A DNA stretch of 64,000 nt from Sphingopyxis sp. (lineage in GTDB: Bacteria > Pseudomonadota > Alphaproteobacteria > Sphingomonadales > Sphingomonadaceae). A model generated the notes under the pieces. It was not told the origin of the DNA, made no database searches, and was given only the letters and a program-made list of their open reading frames with translations. Position numbers and translations under genes: made by a program. The stretch is taken from the NCBI GenBank assembly GCA_030145715.1, contig JAIXHQ010000002.1, positions 1-64,000 on the forward strand, in the 5' to 3' direction. Below are positions 53,986 to 63,794 of the stretch, one piece after another (position 1 is the first letter of the stretch; each line of letters opens with the position of its first letter).

Positions 53986-55146
53986 CTATTCCGGGCCGAA
54001 ATCCGCCGCGAATGTGTCCTCGATCCAGCCGCCGCCCAGCACGCGCGTGGCGTCCGCCGCATCATATAAAACCGCCGCCTGCCCCGGCGCGACGCCATAT
54101 TCGGGTGCGGCGAAGATCAACCGGTCGCCCGCGACCCGCGCAGGCACCGGACGCGCCATGCTGCGCACCTTTGCCAGCACGTCGCGGCCGTCGATTGTGG
54201 TCAGCCAGTTCACCTCACCCAATCGGGCTCCTGAAACGGCGAGGGCACGGCGCGGGCCGACGATCACCTGCTTTGCCGCGGCATCGAGGCGCACGACGTA
54301 AAGCGGTTCGGCCTGTCCGCCGATCTCTATTCCGCGCCGCTGGCCCACGGTATAATGGATCAGCCCCTTATGGGCGCCCAGCACGGTTCCGTCGACATGC
54401 ACGATCGCGCCGTGGTCGTCCGCGTCGGGGCGCAGTTTCCGGACCAGCGTCGCATAATCGCCATCGGGGACGAAACAAATGTCCTGGCTGTCGGGCTTTC
54501 CCGCCACGCCCAGGCCCAGGTCGCGCGCGATTTCGCGCACGACGCTCTTTTCCAGCCCGCCCAGCGGAAAGCGCAGAAAATTTAGCTGTTCCTGCGTCGT
54601 GGCGAACAGGAAATAGCTCTGATCGCGCGCCGGATCGACCGCGCGGTGCAATTCCGCCCCCGCCGGTCCCATCACGCGCCGCACATAATGGCCGGTCGCC
54701 AGGCAATCGGCACCCAGATCCTTGGCCAGCGCGAACAGGTCGGTGAACTTCACCCCCATGTTGCACCGCACGCAGGGGATCGGCGTCCGGCCCGCCAGAT
54801 ATTCGTCGGCAAACTGATCGATCACCGTATCGCGAAAACGGCTTTCATGGTCATAAACATGGTGCGCGAAACCCAGCCGGTCGGCGACCGCGCGCGCATC
54901 GCGAATATCCTGACCCGCGCAACAGGCGCCGACGCGCTTTGCCTTTGCGCCATGGTCATAAAGTTGCAGCGTCACGCCGATCACCTCGGCACCCGATCGC
55001 GCGGCGAGCGCCGCGACCACGCTCGAGTCGACTCCCCCCGACATCGCGACCACGATTCGCCGGTCCTTCAGCGGCATTGCCAGCTGAAAGTCCGCCTGTG
55101 CCAGGCCTGCGGGGGAAGAAATCGTCTCGATCATCGCTGCCGCCAT
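53986..55146 (-). CDS. mnmA: tRNA-specific 2-thiouridylase
   Basis: 386 residues. PP-loop [20 protein letters not shown] near residue 35; catalytic cysteines in [12 protein letters not shown] and [12 protein letters not shown]; central domain [14 protein letters not shown]. It thiolates U34 of tRNA-Lys, -Glu and -Gln. The N-terminal 25 residues may be too long; an ATG at residue 24 ([15 protein letters not shown]) is an alternative. Confidence 0.95.
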   Translation of the reverse strand: MAAAMIETISSPAGLAQADFQLAMPLKDRRIVVAMSGGVDSSVVAALAARSGAEVIGVTLQLYDHGAKAKRVGACCAGQDIRDARAVADRLGFAHHVYDHESRFRDTVIDQFADEYLAGRTPIPCVRCNMGVKFTDLFALAKDLGADCLATGHYVRRVMGPAGAELHRAVDPARDQSYFLFATTQEQLNFLRFPLGGLEKSVVREIARDLGLGVAGKPDSQDICFVPDGDYATLVRKLRPDADDHGAIVHVDGTVLGAHKGLIHYTVGQRRGIEIGGQAEPLYVVRLDAAAKQVIVGPRRALAVSGARLGEVNWLTTIDGRDVLAKVRSMARPVPARVAGDRLIFAAPEYGVAPGQAAVLYDAADATRVLGGGWIEDTFAADFGPE

Positions 55147-55278
55147 CTAGGGATGCCCATCGCAAAATGCCAGCTTTTCGGCGGTGGTCGTCAAGATATT
55201 GACGGGGGTTAAGCTTCGCTAACAAGCCATGAAATGGGCATTTACTGGACCTTAGGCGGTTCGCGCTAGACCAGCATC

Positions 55279-55659
55279 ATGAACGTCGCCCCATCCGAAT
55301 TTCCGCGCCTCGCCGGTGCCGCCAGATTGTCGAAGCCCGGCTTTGACATCATTATGGCTGTTTCCGGCGCGCGGCAGGCGACCCTGCCCACGGTCCGGCT
55401 GCTCAAGGCGGAGGCGCACCGCCGCGCCCACGCCGCGACGATTAACGCGCTGCGCCAGATGCTGGCCGGCGACGTGCGTTCGGCGGAACGAAATGGGGCG
55501 CAGGTCGTTCGATTTTTCGACCTGTCGGACGATGTAAACGCCCTGCCCGAAACTATGAACAGCCTGTTTACCAGAGGATTTCAGCCGATGTTGAGTCCCT
55601 CTAATCTACACCGAACGACGTCGGACACACCCCCCTCCGACGGTAAAAGCATGGAATGA
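55279..55659 (+). CDS. Hypothetical protein coupled to sciP
   Basis: 126 residues. No signal peptide or membrane helix. The middle (RLLKAEAHRRAHAATINALRQ) is helical and basic, followed by FFDLSDDVNALPETMNSLFT. No family is recognised. Its stop overlaps the sciP start (ATGA at 55656-55659), so the two share a message. Upstream, GTTAAG and CTAAC half-sites (55208-55223) are reminiscent of CtrA sites but with six rather than seven bases between. Confidence 0.6.
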   Translation: MNVAPSEFPRLAGAARLSKPGFDIIMAVSGARQATLPTVRLLKAEAHRRAHAATINALRQMLAGDVRSAERNGAQVVRFFDLSDDVNALPETMNSLFTRGFQPMLSPSNLHRTTSDTPPSDGKSME

Positions 55660-55961
55660 ATATGATCGAGAATCAGAAAATCCGGCCCGCACAGGTCATC
55701 GGCCCCTTGGGTGAACCGCTGACGCTGGACTCGCTGCCCCCACCGTCGACGACCCGCTGGGTCGTTCGCCGCAAGGCAGAGGTCGTTGCGGCCGTTAACG
55801 GCGGCCTGCTGACCGTCGACGAAGTGTGCGAACGCTATGGCCTGACGCTCGAGGAATTTGCCGGCTGGCAGCGGTCGATCGACCGCAGCGGGATGCCGGG
55901 GCTGCGCGTCACGCGCATCCAGCACTACCGCGATCTTTATGAACGCCAACAGCGTTTCTGA
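55656..55961 (+). CDS. sciP: CtrA inhibitor SciP (DUF1153)
   Basis: 101 residues. VIGPLGEPLTLDSLPPPSTT, RWVVRRKAEVVAAVNGGLLT, VDEVCERYGLTLEEFAGWQR and the C-terminal LRVTRIQHYRDLYER match the SciP/DUF1153 helix-turn-helix. In Caulobacter it binds CtrA-activated promoters and blocks transcription in G1. ctrA is 9.3 kb away. The start may also be the ATG at 55662. Confidence 0.93.
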   Translation: MNMIENQKIRPAQVIGPLGEPLTLDSLPPPSTTRWVVRRKAEVVAAVNGGLLTVDEVCERYGLTLEEFAGWQRSIDRSGMPGLRVTRIQHYRDLYERQQRF

Positions 55962-55989
55962 AGCGCGGAAGCGGACCATATAGGATGAA

Positions 55990-56017
55990 GAGGGCGCTGC
56001 GGGCGCCCTCTTTTTTT
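55990..56017 (+). terminator. Intrinsic terminator after sciP
   Basis: GAGGGCGC (55990-55997) pairs with GCGCCCTC (56003-56010), loop TGCGG, followed by seven T. It lies 29 bases after the sciP stop. Confidence 0.9.
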
Positions 56018-56149
56018 GGCCGAAGACCACAGGGGCGGCGCCGCGCGCGGCGTGTAAACCCTCGCATTTCCAGTCGCATGTCAATTTCATTGCAACCCTC
56101 GCGTTCACCCGGCGTTAAGCCACCGAGTCAACTTTGGGAGTCACTCGAT

Positions 56150-56434
56150 ATGCGCAAGATGTTCATTACCCTCGCCACCGTATCCACCCTCGCTCTTGGC
56201 GCCTGCCAGAGCCCGGCGGCCGACAAGGTCGAGGACCAGGCCGAAGCGAAGGCAGAGGTCATCAACGAACAGGCCGACACCATGCCCGAAGGCGCGGCGA
56301 AGGAAGCCACCGAAGCCAAGGCTGACGCCGTTCAGGCCGCAGGCGAGGAAAAGGCGAACGCAATGGACGACAATGGCGAAATCGCTCCGTCGGAAGTCGG
56401 CGCGACCCCGCCGGCCGACGCCGCGAAGAAATAA
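56150..56434 (+). CDS. Small alanine/glutamate-rich lipoprotein
   Basis: 94 residues. The signal MRKMFITLATVSTLALGAC ends in a lipobox with Cys19. The mature part is an almost continuous charged helix (EDQAEAKAEVINEQADTMPE, KEATEAKADAVQAAGEEKAN). This style is common in sphingomonads and of unknown function. A strong terminator follows. Confidence 0.75.
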   Translation: MRKMFITLATVSTLALGACQSPAADKVEDQAEAKAEVINEQADTMPEGAAKEATEAKADAVQAAGEEKANAMDDNGEIAPSEVGATPPADAAKK

Positions 56435-56463
56435 TCAGGACTGCCTTCCCTAAAGGGCAGGTG

Positions 56464-56494
56464 AAGGGCGCCGGATCGATTCCGGCGCCCTTTT
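56464..56494 (+). terminator. Intrinsic terminator after the small lipoprotein gene
   Basis: AAGGGCGCCGGA (56464-56475) pairs with TCCGGCGCCCTT (56481-56492), 12 bp, followed by a short T-run (TTTT from 56491). Confidence 0.85.
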
Positions 56495-56658
56495 CATGTC
56501 CGCAAAACCCGTTGCCTGTGATCGCGATCACCGCCGCGATTCGCTTTTCCAATTATGACCCGTTGCGGGACGGAAACTTGCTTTCAGCAAGCTAATCACG
56601 GACCTCCCTCTCGCCGCCACCTGCGACCCAAGGCGGCGGGAGGGACTATTCCCATCCG

Positions 56659-58482
56659 TCAGGCGTCGTCCCCCATGCGCAGCGCCGCGATGAACGCTTC
56701 CTGCGGGATGTTCACATTGCCATATTCGCGCATCCGCTTTTTGCCTTCCTTCTGCTTTTCCAGCAGCTTTTTCTTGCGGGTCGCGTCGCCGCCATAGCAT
56801 TTGGCGGTCACGTCCTTGCGAAGCGCGGCGATGGTTTCGCGGGCGATCACCTTGCCGCCGATCGCGGCCTGGATCGGGATTTTGAACATGTGGCGCGGGA
56901 TCAGATCTTTCAGCCGCTCGCACATGCCGCGCCCGCGGCTTTCCGCGCTGCCGCGATGGACGATCATGCTCAGCGCATCGACCGGTTCGTTGTTGACCAG
57001 GATGCTCATCTTGACGAGGTCGCCGGCGCGGTGGCCGATCTGGTGATAATCGAACGAGGCATAGCCGCGCGAGATGCTTTTCAGCCGGTCATAGAAATCG
57101 AACACGACTTCGTTGAGCGGCAGTTCATAGGTGATCTGCGCCCGTCCACCAACATAGGTCAGGTTCTTCTGAATGCCGCGCCGGTCCTGGCACAGCTTCA
57201 GTATCGGACCCAGATAATCGTCGGGAACATAAATCACCGCCTCGATCCACGGCTCCTCAATCTCCTCGATGCGGTTCGGGTCGGGCATGTCGGCGGGGTT
57301 GTGAAGCTCGATCTCCTTCGCCGCCTCATTCTTCGTATGACCCAGCTTCAACCTGTAAACCACCGACGGCGCGGTGGTGATCAGGTCCAGGTCATATTCG
57401 CGGCTGAGCCGTTCCTGAATGATTTCAAGGTGAAGGAGCCCCAGAAAACCACAGCGAAAGCCGAAGCCGAGCGCCGCCGAACTTTCCATCTCAAAACTGA
57501 AGCTGGCGTCGTTCAGACGCAATTTCTGAATGCTCTCGCGCAATTTTTCGAAATCATTGGCATCGGTCGGGAACAGGCCGCAAAAGACGACCGGCTGGAC
57601 TTCCTTGAACCCCGGCAAAGGCGCAGCGGCGGGTTTCTTTGCGTCGGTCACCGTGTCGCCGACGCGCGCCTGCGCCACGTCCTTGATCTGCGCGGTGATA
57701 AAGCCAATCTCTCCCGCGCCGATCTCTGTCAGTTCCTCGCGCTTTGGCGTGAAGCAGCCGACGCGATCGATCAGGTGGGTGGTGCCCGCCTGCATGAACT
57801 TGATCTGCTGTCCCTTTTTCAGCACGCCATCGACGACGCGGACGAGGATGACAACGCCCAGATAGGGGTCGTACCAACTATCGACCAGCATCGCGAGCAG
57901 CGGTGCCGCCGCATCGCCCTTGGGCGGCGGAATCTTGGTGACGATCGCCTCCAACGCTTCCTCGATGCCGATGCCCGACTTTGCGGAGGCGAGCACGGCG
58001 TCATCGGCGGGCAGACCGATAATGTCCTCAATCTCTGCCTTCACCTTATCGACGTCGGCCGCGGGCAGATCGATCTTGTTGATGACCGGAACGATTTCAT
58101 GATCATGCTCGATCGACTGATAGACGTTCGCCAGCGTCTGCGCCTCGACCCCCTGCGCCGCATCGACGACGAGCAGCGCGCCCTCGCAGGCGGCAAGGCT
58201 GCGCGACACTTCATAGGCAAAATCGACGTGCCCCGGCGTGTCCATCAGATTGAGCTGATAAGTCTCCCCATCATGCGCCTTGTACGACAGGCGCACCGTC
58301 TGCGCCTTGATCGTGATCCCGCGTTCTTTCTCAATGTCCATATTGTCGAGCACCTGCGCCGACATTTCGCGCGCGGTCAGGCCCCCGGTGAACTGGATCA
58401 GCCGGTCGGCGAGGGTGGATTTCCCGTGATCGATATGGGCGATGATGGAAAAATTGCGGATATGCGAAAGGGGCGTGGTCAT
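56659..58482 (-). CDS. lepA: Elongation factor 4 (LepA)
   Basis: 607 residues, standard length. GTPase motifs: [28 protein letters not shown] and [11 protein letters not shown], then EF-G-like domains and the LepA-specific C-terminus ending [20 protein letters not shown]. It remobilises stalled or mistranslocated ribosomes. Confidence 0.97.
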   Translation of the reverse strand: MTTPLSHIRNFSIIAHIDHGKSTLADRLIQFTGGLTAREMSAQVLDNMDIEKERGITIKAQTVRLSYKAHDGETYQLNLMDTPGHVDFAYEVSRSLAACEGALLVVDAAQGVEAQTLANVYQSIEHDHEIVPVINKIDLPAADVDKVKAEIEDIIGLPADDAVLASAKSGIGIEEALEAIVTKIPPPKGDAAAPLLAMLVDSWYDPYLGVVILVRVVDGVLKKGQQIKFMQAGTTHLIDRVGCFTPKREELTEIGAGEIGFITAQIKDVAQARVGDTVTDAKKPAAAPLPGFKEVQPVVFCGLFPTDANDFEKLRESIQKLRLNDASFSFEMESSAALGFGFRCGFLGLLHLEIIQERLSREYDLDLITTAPSVVYRLKLGHTKNEAAKEIELHNPADMPDPNRIEEIEEPWIEAVIYVPDDYLGPILKLCQDRRGIQKNLTYVGGRAQITYELPLNEVVFDFYDRLKSISRGYASFDYHQIGHRAGDLVKMSILVNNEPVDALSMIVHRGSAESRGRGMCERLKDLIPRHMFKIPIQAAIGGKVIARETIAALRKDVTAKCYGGDATRKKKLLEKQKEGKKRMREYGNVNIPQEAFIAALRMGDDA

Positions 58483-58559
58483 GCGCGCGCCCTAGCAGCG
58501 GAAATGCGCGCTGTCAGCAGAGTCTGGAACAGGCCCGGCGGACGGCGTGATTTTACGCG

Positions 58560-58577
58560 AAAGGTCACAAAGGTCAC
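58560..58577. repeat. Tandem AAAGGTCAC repeat upstream of lepA
   Basis: Two exact adjacent copies of the 9-base unit AAAGGTCAC, 78 bases upstream of the lepA start. It could be a binding site for a tandem-site regulator. No other copy was noticed in the window. Confidence 0.5.
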
Positions 58578-58776
58578 ACTACGTCCCCCTCTCCCTTGCC
58601 TTCCCCGGCGCGCGGCAGACCCCGTGCGCGACATTGTTCCGCGAGCGGCGGGCCATTGGGAGTGCGACAGAGGATCGGCAGGTGAAAAAGCCATGAGGAG
58701 AGGCTGACACGACGGAATAATGTAGGAAAGCGATATTCGCGCGCGGCGTCAGAGGGCCGGGGCCCGAAAACAAGTA

Positions 58777-58804
58777 AGCCCCGTCGCATTTCTGCGGCGG
58801 GGCT
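58777..58804 (-). terminator. Probable terminator after the siroheme-type gene
   Basis: On the minus strand AGCCCCGCCGC pairs with GCGACGGGGCT, with one mismatch, around AGAAAT, followed by TACTTGTTTT. It is 117 bases after the stop at 58921. Confidence 0.6.
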
Positions 58805-58920
58805 CCCTAGGCTTCATCCGTGGACGAAGGCCAAATTCCACTCTTTCTTTCGATCGAGCAGGTATCAGAAACGCGGCTGTGGTCCGATCGTTCCCGGACC
58901 CCGAAAAAATCTGAAATCGA

Positions 58921-59694
58921 TCAGCGGACGCCGTCGATCCACAGCGACAGGCCTGTCGGCGGCGCTGCGGGCGGCGCCGCGGCGACGTGCCGCACCGCGT
59001 CGGCGCGCGCGCGGTCGAGGATCGCGGGCGGGACATTGGCGGCGTGAAAGACATGGTCGGCTTCGCCAAGCAGCCGTGCCGCGCGCAATGTCAGATCGTC
59101 GGGATCGGCACTGTTCAGCACGATAGTCTCGACCCGCGAGGGCCTGGCCTCCTCCGCCTCGGCGAGCCACGCATCCATCCGGTCAGCCGCATCGGGATCG
59201 AGCGGATCGAGCGTACCGCCGCGCGACAGCGCAGCATCGATCGCGCGGCGGCGATCGGCCGCGACGGGCCAGCGCGCCTTCATCGCCGCGCGCGCAGCGT
59301 GAAGCGCCGACGCGAGCAGGCCCAGCCGCGCGGGAAGCAGCGCCTCGATCCGCTGACGCACCGCCTTCGCCAGCCCCGCCGACGCGCCGCCGGTGCCGAT
59401 GGCGATGGTGACGGGCGCGCGATCGACGATCGCGGGGGTGGTGAAATCGCACAGGTCGGGCCGGTCGACGACATTGACCAGCAGGCCGCGCGCGCGCAGA
59501 TCGGCCGCCGCCGCCCGCGCTGCCCCGTCGTCGTCCAGCGCGACAAACGCGATCGCCGCGCCTTCTTCCCACGCGGGAACGACCCGTCCCCCGGCCCGCG
59601 CGATCAGCCGCGCCTTGGCATCCGCTGCCTCCCCCTCCCCGACCAGCACGACCGTCCGGCCGCGCAGGTTGAGGAAGAGGGGCAGTTGTTCCAT
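58921..59694 (-). CDS. Siroheme synthase N-terminal domain (precorrin-2 dehydrogenase/ferrochelatase type)
   Basis: 257 residues. LPLFLNLRGRTVVLVGEGEA is the NAD-binding start of Met8/CysG-N; VVDRPDLCDFTTPAIVDRAP and GTGGASAGLAKAVRQRIEAL are the usual next motifs. The C-terminal part resembles only a fragment of CysG dimerisation/methylase sequence and lacks a full methyltransferase. It would oxidise precorrin-2 in siroheme synthesis. It starts in the lysA stop codon (TGATG). Confidence 0.85.
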   Translation of the reverse strand: MEQLPLFLNLRGRTVVLVGEGEAADAKARLIARAGGRVVPAWEEGAAIAFVALDDDGAARAAAADLRARGLLVNVVDRPDLCDFTTPAIVDRAPVTIAIGTGGASAGLAKAVRQRIEALLPARLGLLASALHAARAAMKARWPVAADRRRAIDAALSRGGTLDPLDPDAADRMDAWLAEAEEARPSRVETIVLNSADPDDLTLRAARLLGEADHVFHAANVPPAILDRARADAVRHVAAAPPAAPPTGLSLWIDGVR

Positions 59695-60953
59695 CAGTCG
59701 ATCCAGTCCGGCACGCGTTCGGCGGCCATGATCGTACCCGCAGCGATGCGATCGGCAACGACGACATAGCGGTCGCCATCGACCAGCACCTCGGGAACCA
59801 GACTGCGGCTGTTATAGGTCGATGCCATTGTCGCGCCATAGGCCCCGGCGGTGCGGAACACGGCCAGATCGCCTTCTTCCACCCGGTCGATCGCGCGGTC
59901 GCGCGCGAATGTATCGCCGGTTTCGCACACCGGCCCGACGATCGACGCGGTCATCGTGTCACCGCGCGGTTCGACCGCGACGAAATCATGATAGGCGTCG
60001 TACAGCGCGGGACGCGCCAGGTCGTTCATCGCGGCATCGACGATCACGAAGGGGTTGGTCGCACCGGGCTTTACCCACAGCACCTCGGTCAGCAGCACGC
60101 CTGTGTTCCCCGCGATGACGCGGCCGGGTTCGAACATCAAGGTGACGTCCCAATCGCGCGTCACCCGCGCGACCATCGCGCCATATTCGGCCGGAGACGG
60201 CGGGTTTTCGCCGGGCTGATACGGGACGCCCAGCCCGCCCCCCAGGTCGACATGCGTGATATTGTGGCCCGCCGCGCGCAGGTCCGCGACCAGGCGGCCG
60301 ACACGTTCGAACGCGGCCTCCAGCGGATCGAGGCTGGTGAGCTGGCTGCCGATATGGAGCGCGATGCCGCGCATCTGAAGACCCGGCAGGGCGGCAAGGC
60401 GGCCAAAGATTTCGGGCGCGCTGTCGATACCGACGCCGAACTTATTTTCCGCCTTACCCGTCGAAATCTTGGCATGGGTGCCCGCATCGACGTCGGGATT
60501 GACGCGCAGAACGGCGCGCGCCGTCATTTCCCGGGCCAGCGCGATCTGGGCGAGCGCGACGCCTTCGGGTTCATGTTCGATGTTGAACTGGCCGATACCG
60601 CGATCGAGGCCCTGCGCCAGTTCGGCGCGCGTCTTGCCGACGCCCGAAAAGACGATGTCCTCTGGCGCCATGCCGGCCGCGAGCGCGCGTTCCAGTTCGC
60701 CGCCCGACACGACGTCGGCGCCATAGCCCTGCCGCGCGAGCACGCGGAGCACACCAAGATTGGGATTGCACTTGATCGCGAAGGCGATGTGCTTGCGCGG
60801 AATATCGTTCAGCGCGTCGCGAAACACCTGCGCATGGCGTTCAAGCGTCGCGCGCGAATAGACATAGACGGGGGTGCCGATTTCTTCGGCGATACGCGGC
60901 AAGGGGATGGCTTCGGCGTGGAGAACGCCGTCGCGATATTCAAAATGATCCAT
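59694..60953 (-). CDS. lysA: Diaminopimelate decarboxylase
   Basis: 419 residues. PLP-lysine in HIAFAIKCNPNLGVLR, HIGSQLTSLDP and DLGGGLGVPY in the barrel, and GPVCETGDTFA with the catalytic Cys. Last step of lysine synthesis, also tied to meso-DAP balance in the wall. The ATG at 60953 (MDHFEYRDG) is the family start; the upstream frame is spurious. Confidence 0.96.
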   Translation of the reverse strand: MDHFEYRDGVLHAEAIPLPRIAEEIGTPVYVYSRATLERHAQVFRDALNDIPRKHIAFAIKCNPNLGVLRVLARQGYGADVVSGGELERALAAGMAPEDIVFSGVGKTRAELAQGLDRGIGQFNIEHEPEGVALAQIALAREMTARAVLRVNPDVDAGTHAKISTGKAENKFGVGIDSAPEIFGRLAALPGLQMRGIALHIGSQLTSLDPLEAAFERVGRLVADLRAAGHNITHVDLGGGLGVPYQPGENPPSPAEYGAMVARVTRDWDVTLMFEPGRVIAGNTGVLLTEVLWVKPGATNPFVIVDAAMNDLARPALYDAYHDFVAVEPRGDTMTASIVGPVCETGDTFARDRAIDRVEEGDLAVFRTAGAYGATMASTYNSRSLVPEVLVDGDRYVVVADRIAAGTIMAAERVPDWID

Positions 60954-60963
60954 GGAAAATTCC

Positions 60964-61215
60964 TCAGCCCGGAGGCGGCAAGTCAAAATCGTCAGCTTCG
61001 CGGCGTTCCGACCGTTTGAGAAGTTCGTCGCTGCGCGCGGGCCGGGCCTGCGCGTCAGGCGTCGTAAGCTCCTCCGTCGTCGGGGCGCGATCCGCACCGA
61101 TGGGAATCGCCGCCGCGGGCTGACCGGCGGCTGGCTTCAGATCTTCCTTGCTGCCGCAGGCGCCCAATAGAGCGGTTGCGGCAAGGGTGGCGAGAATGCG
61201 GCGGGTGGTCGCCAT
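60964..61215 (-). CDS. lptM: Small lipoprotein, LptM-like
   Basis: 83 residues. Signal ATTRRILATLAATALLGAC with the lipobox cysteine, followed by GSKEDLKPAAG, the short conserved stretch of LptM proteins that help LptD mature. It lies between argH and lysA, the usual position in related genomes, and overlaps the argH stop by ATG/TGA. A few codons longer at the N-terminus is possible. Confidence 0.8.
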   Translation of the reverse strand: MATTRRILATLAATALLGACGSKEDLKPAAGQPAAAIPIGADRAPTTEELTTPDAQARPARSDELLKRSERREADDFDLPPPG

Positions 61216-62618
61216 CAATCATGTCCTTCCAGCGCGGCACGCGCCGCGGCGATGGCCTGTCTTACCCGTTCGGGCGCCGTCCCGCCATAGCTGGTGCGGC
61301 TGGCGACCGACGCTTCGACCGTCAGCGCCGCCAGAACGTCGGGTGTGACCGCCGCATGGATCGCCGCCGCATCGCCCGCGGGCAGCGCCGACAGTTCGAC
61401 GCCCAATTCCTCGGCCCGTTTCACGCAGGCGCCGACGACATGGTGCGCCTCGCGAAACGGCAGGTCCGCCTCGCGCACCAGCCAGTCAGCAAGGTCGGTG
61501 GCGGTCGAATAGCCCGATGCGGCGAGGGCGCGCATCCTGTCGGTGCGGAACGTCAGCGTTTCGACCATGCCCGTCATCGCGGCAAGCGACAGCGCCAGTG
61601 CGTCGAACGCGCCAAAGACGGTTTCCTTGTCGTCCTGCAGATCCTTTGAATAGGTGAGCGGCAGACCCTTTACGATCACCGCCAGCCGCTGGAACGCGCC
61701 GAGCAGCATCCCCGCCCGCCCGCGCACCAGTTCGGCGGCGTCGGGATTGCGCTTTTGCGGCATGATCGAACTGCCGGTCGACCAGGCATCGGGCAGGCTG
61801 ATGAAACCGAACGGCTGGCTGGCCCAGATCACCACTTCTTCGGCCAGGCGCGACAGGTGGATCGCCGCGATCGACGCCGAAGCGCAAAATTCCAGCGCGA
61901 AATCCCGGTCGGACACGGCATCGATGCTGTTCGCCATCGGGCGGTCGAACCGCAGCGCGGCGGCGGTCGCATGACGATCGACGGGAAAGCCCGTGCCCGC
62001 CAATGCGGCGGCACCGAGCGGCGATTCGTTCAGGCGGCGCCGCGCGTCGGCAAAGCGCGAACGGTCACGGCCGAACATGTCGACATAGGCGAGCAGATGA
62101 TGGCCAAGCGTCACCGGCTGCGCCACCTGAAGATGGGTAAAGCCAGGCATGATGCTGTCGGCATGTTCGGCGCCGCGGGTCAGCAGCGCGGACTGGATCG
62201 CGGCGAGCCCCGCATCGATGCGTTCGCAGGCGGTGCGCGTCCACAGGCGAAAGTCGGTCGCGACCTGATCATTGCGCGAGCGCGCGGTGTGGAGCCGCCC
62301 GGCGGCGTCACCGACCAGTTCCTTGAGCCGCGATTCCACCGTCATATGGATGTCTTCGAGCCTGAGATCGACAGGCACGCCGTTCGCGGCAAATTCGTCG
62401 GCGATCTGCGCCAGTCCGCGGTCGATCACGATCGCATCGTCGGCCCCGATGATACCCGTCGCGCCCAACATCGCGGCATGGGCGCGGCTGGCGGCAATAT
62501 CCTCTTCCCACAATCGCTTGTCGATGGGGATCGATGCGTTAATCTCTTGCATGATCGCCGCGGGTCCGCCACCGAAGCGGCCGCCCCACATGCTGTTGCT
62601 ATCCGGAGTATTCGCCAT
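61215..62618 (-). CDS. argH: Argininosuccinate lyase
   Basis: 467 residues. MWGGRFGGG at the start, [16 protein letters not shown] and the lyase signature [12 protein letters not shown] are present. Last step of arginine synthesis. ATG 62618 lies 29 bases inside the opposite gene's predicted start region; MWGGRF (62591) is an alternative start. Confidence 0.96.
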   Translation of the reverse strand: MANTPDSNSMWGGRFGGGPAAIMQEINASIPIDKRLWEEDIAASRAHAAMLGATGIIGADDAIVIDRGLAQIADEFAANGVPVDLRLEDIHMTVESRLKELVGDAAGRLHTARSRNDQVATDFRLWTRTACERIDAGLAAIQSALLTRGAEHADSIMPGFTHLQVAQPVTLGHHLLAYVDMFGRDRSRFADARRRLNESPLGAAALAGTGFPVDRHATAAALRFDRPMANSIDAVSDRDFALEFCASASIAAIHLSRLAEEVVIWASQPFGFISLPDAWSTGSSIMPQKRNPDAAELVRGRAGMLLGAFQRLAVIVKGLPLTYSKDLQDDKETVFGAFDALALSLAAMTGMVETLTFRTDRMRALAASGYSTATDLADWLVREADLPFREAHHVVGACVKRAEELGVELSALPAGDAAAIHAAVTPDVLAALTVEASVASRTSYGGTAPERVRQAIAAARAALEGHD

Positions 62619-63213
62619 TCGCCGCGTCCCGAGCCCATATCCTGTAATCCTTGCCGTGCTTTTGGCCGGATCGATCGCCGGCTGCGATAGGGAAAAGCAG
62701 CCAAGCGGGCAAGCGGGGCAAGGCCAAGCAAATGTTTCGGCCAGCCAAGCGGGGAAGCTGGAGTCATTCCAGTATCAGATCGATCGCAGCAAGAAGGGTG
62801 AAGCGGCCCCGACCGTCGCGTTTAGCGGCCCCGATGGCGCGCCGGTGACGCTGGCGGAGTTTCGCGGCAAGCCGCTGCTCGTCAACCTGTGGGCGACATG
62901 GTGCGCGCCCTGCGTTGCCGAGATGCCGACGCTCGACGCGATCGCGGCGCAGCGGGGCGAGACGATCAGCGTGATCGCCGTCGCGCAGGACTTGCAGGGC
63001 GCCGAAATCGTCAAGCCATGGTTCGAAAAGGCGGGTCTGAAAACGCTTCAGCCCTATGTCGATCCGGAAAACGGCCTGCTCGACGCGGCGAACAGCGCGC
63101 TGCCGACAAGCATCTATTACGACGCGAAAGGCCGCGAAATCTGGCGCGTCATCGGCGCCATCGACTGGCAGAGCGAAAAGGCGAAGGCGCTGCTGGCCGA
63201 AGCCGGCGCCTGA
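62590..63213 (+). CDS. TlpA-type thioredoxin-like lipoprotein
   Basis: 207 residues from the ATG at 62590. The N-terminus is a lipoprotein signal ([17 protein letters not shown]), then a linker and a thioredoxin fold with [15 protein letters not shown], the CxxC active site, and a cis-proline in [12 protein letters not shown]. It should reduce disulfides in the periplasm. Its start overlaps the divergent argH start region; no later start keeps the signal peptide. Confidence 0.87.
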   Translation: MLLLSGVFAIRRVPSPYPVILAVLLAGSIAGCDREKQPSGQAGQGQANVSASQAGKLESFQYQIDRSKKGEAAPTVAFSGPDGAPVTLAEFRGKPLLVNLWATWCAPCVAEMPTLDAIAAQRGETISVIAVAQDLQGAEIVKPWFEKAGLKTLQPYVDPENGLLDAANSALPTSIYYDAKGREIWRVIGAIDWQSEKAKALLAEAGA

Positions 63214-63330
63214 TCGCGCGCCGCTGGTCGCAAAGCCAAGAGAGGGCGGGGCCAAGAAAGGGCGGGCGCCCATGACGCCCACCCTTCCCCGCGACCCAGA
63301 GCGATGCTCCGGGGAAAAGCCGAAAAGCGT

Positions 63331-63669
63331 TTAACCGCCGACAGTCACGCGGCCGCTACGATAGCCCTTGTCGCGCATTTTCTTCACATAATCCTTGTCG
63401 GCATCGACAACCTCATTTCCCCATTCATCCCACGCATCCCAACGGTCCTCGCGGTCAGTGGCCTTGCGCAGGTCGGTGCTCAGTTCCTTCTCCGCCTCCA
63501 GAATATCGGCCTTGTAATTATACCATTGCTTGTTGACGACGCCCGCGATCGGCGCGGTCCGGATGTGCGGCCGCTCAAATCCCGGCGGCATCGAAGCATA
63601 GGGAACCGCCGCGACGGCGGCGGTGGCCGGGAGAGCCAGAATAGCGGCAAAAGCGGTCCATTTTTTCAT
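63331..63669 (-). CDS. Small exported hypothetical protein
   Basis: 112 residues. Signal peptide to about residue 20 (ALPATAAVAA). The mature part has a charged helical stretch (NYKADILEAEKELSTDLRKA) and a C-terminus EWGNEVVDADKDYVKKMRDK rich in acidic and aromatic residues. No family is recognised. RBS GGAGATGG upstream of the ATG at 63669. Confidence 0.7.
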   Translation of the reverse strand: MKKWTAFAAILALPATAAVAAVPYASMPPGFERPHIRTAPIAGVVNKQWYNYKADILEAEKELSTDLRKATDREDRWDAWDEWGNEVVDADKDYVKKMRDKGYRSGRVTVGG

Positions 63670-63794
63670 CGTCCATCTCCTGATGTCCTGCCCGCCTGCG
63701 GGCGGGTCAGGAGAGTCAACGAAGCGCAGGGCCGATTTCTTCCCCGCCGATCGCCAAAATCGCACGGGTCGCGGTGGAATCGCCCGAAATGCGC

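Larger units (their letters stand above)
58483..58920. other. 438-base stretch without a recognised gene
   Basis: It holds the tandem AAAGGTCAC repeat upstream of lepA and a terminator for the gene at 58921. Short open frames on both strands have no ribosome binding site or protein-like pattern, and no tRNA or known RNA family was recognised. The rest is unexplained. Confidence 0.6.

Noticed and set aside
56890-58707. A 605-codon plus-strand open frame
   Set aside because: Antisense to lepA; composition and repeats reflect the complementary codons of LepA.
58710-58740. TGTAGGAAAGC resembling the S24 operator half-site
   Set aside because: A single half-site far from the repressor, expected by chance.
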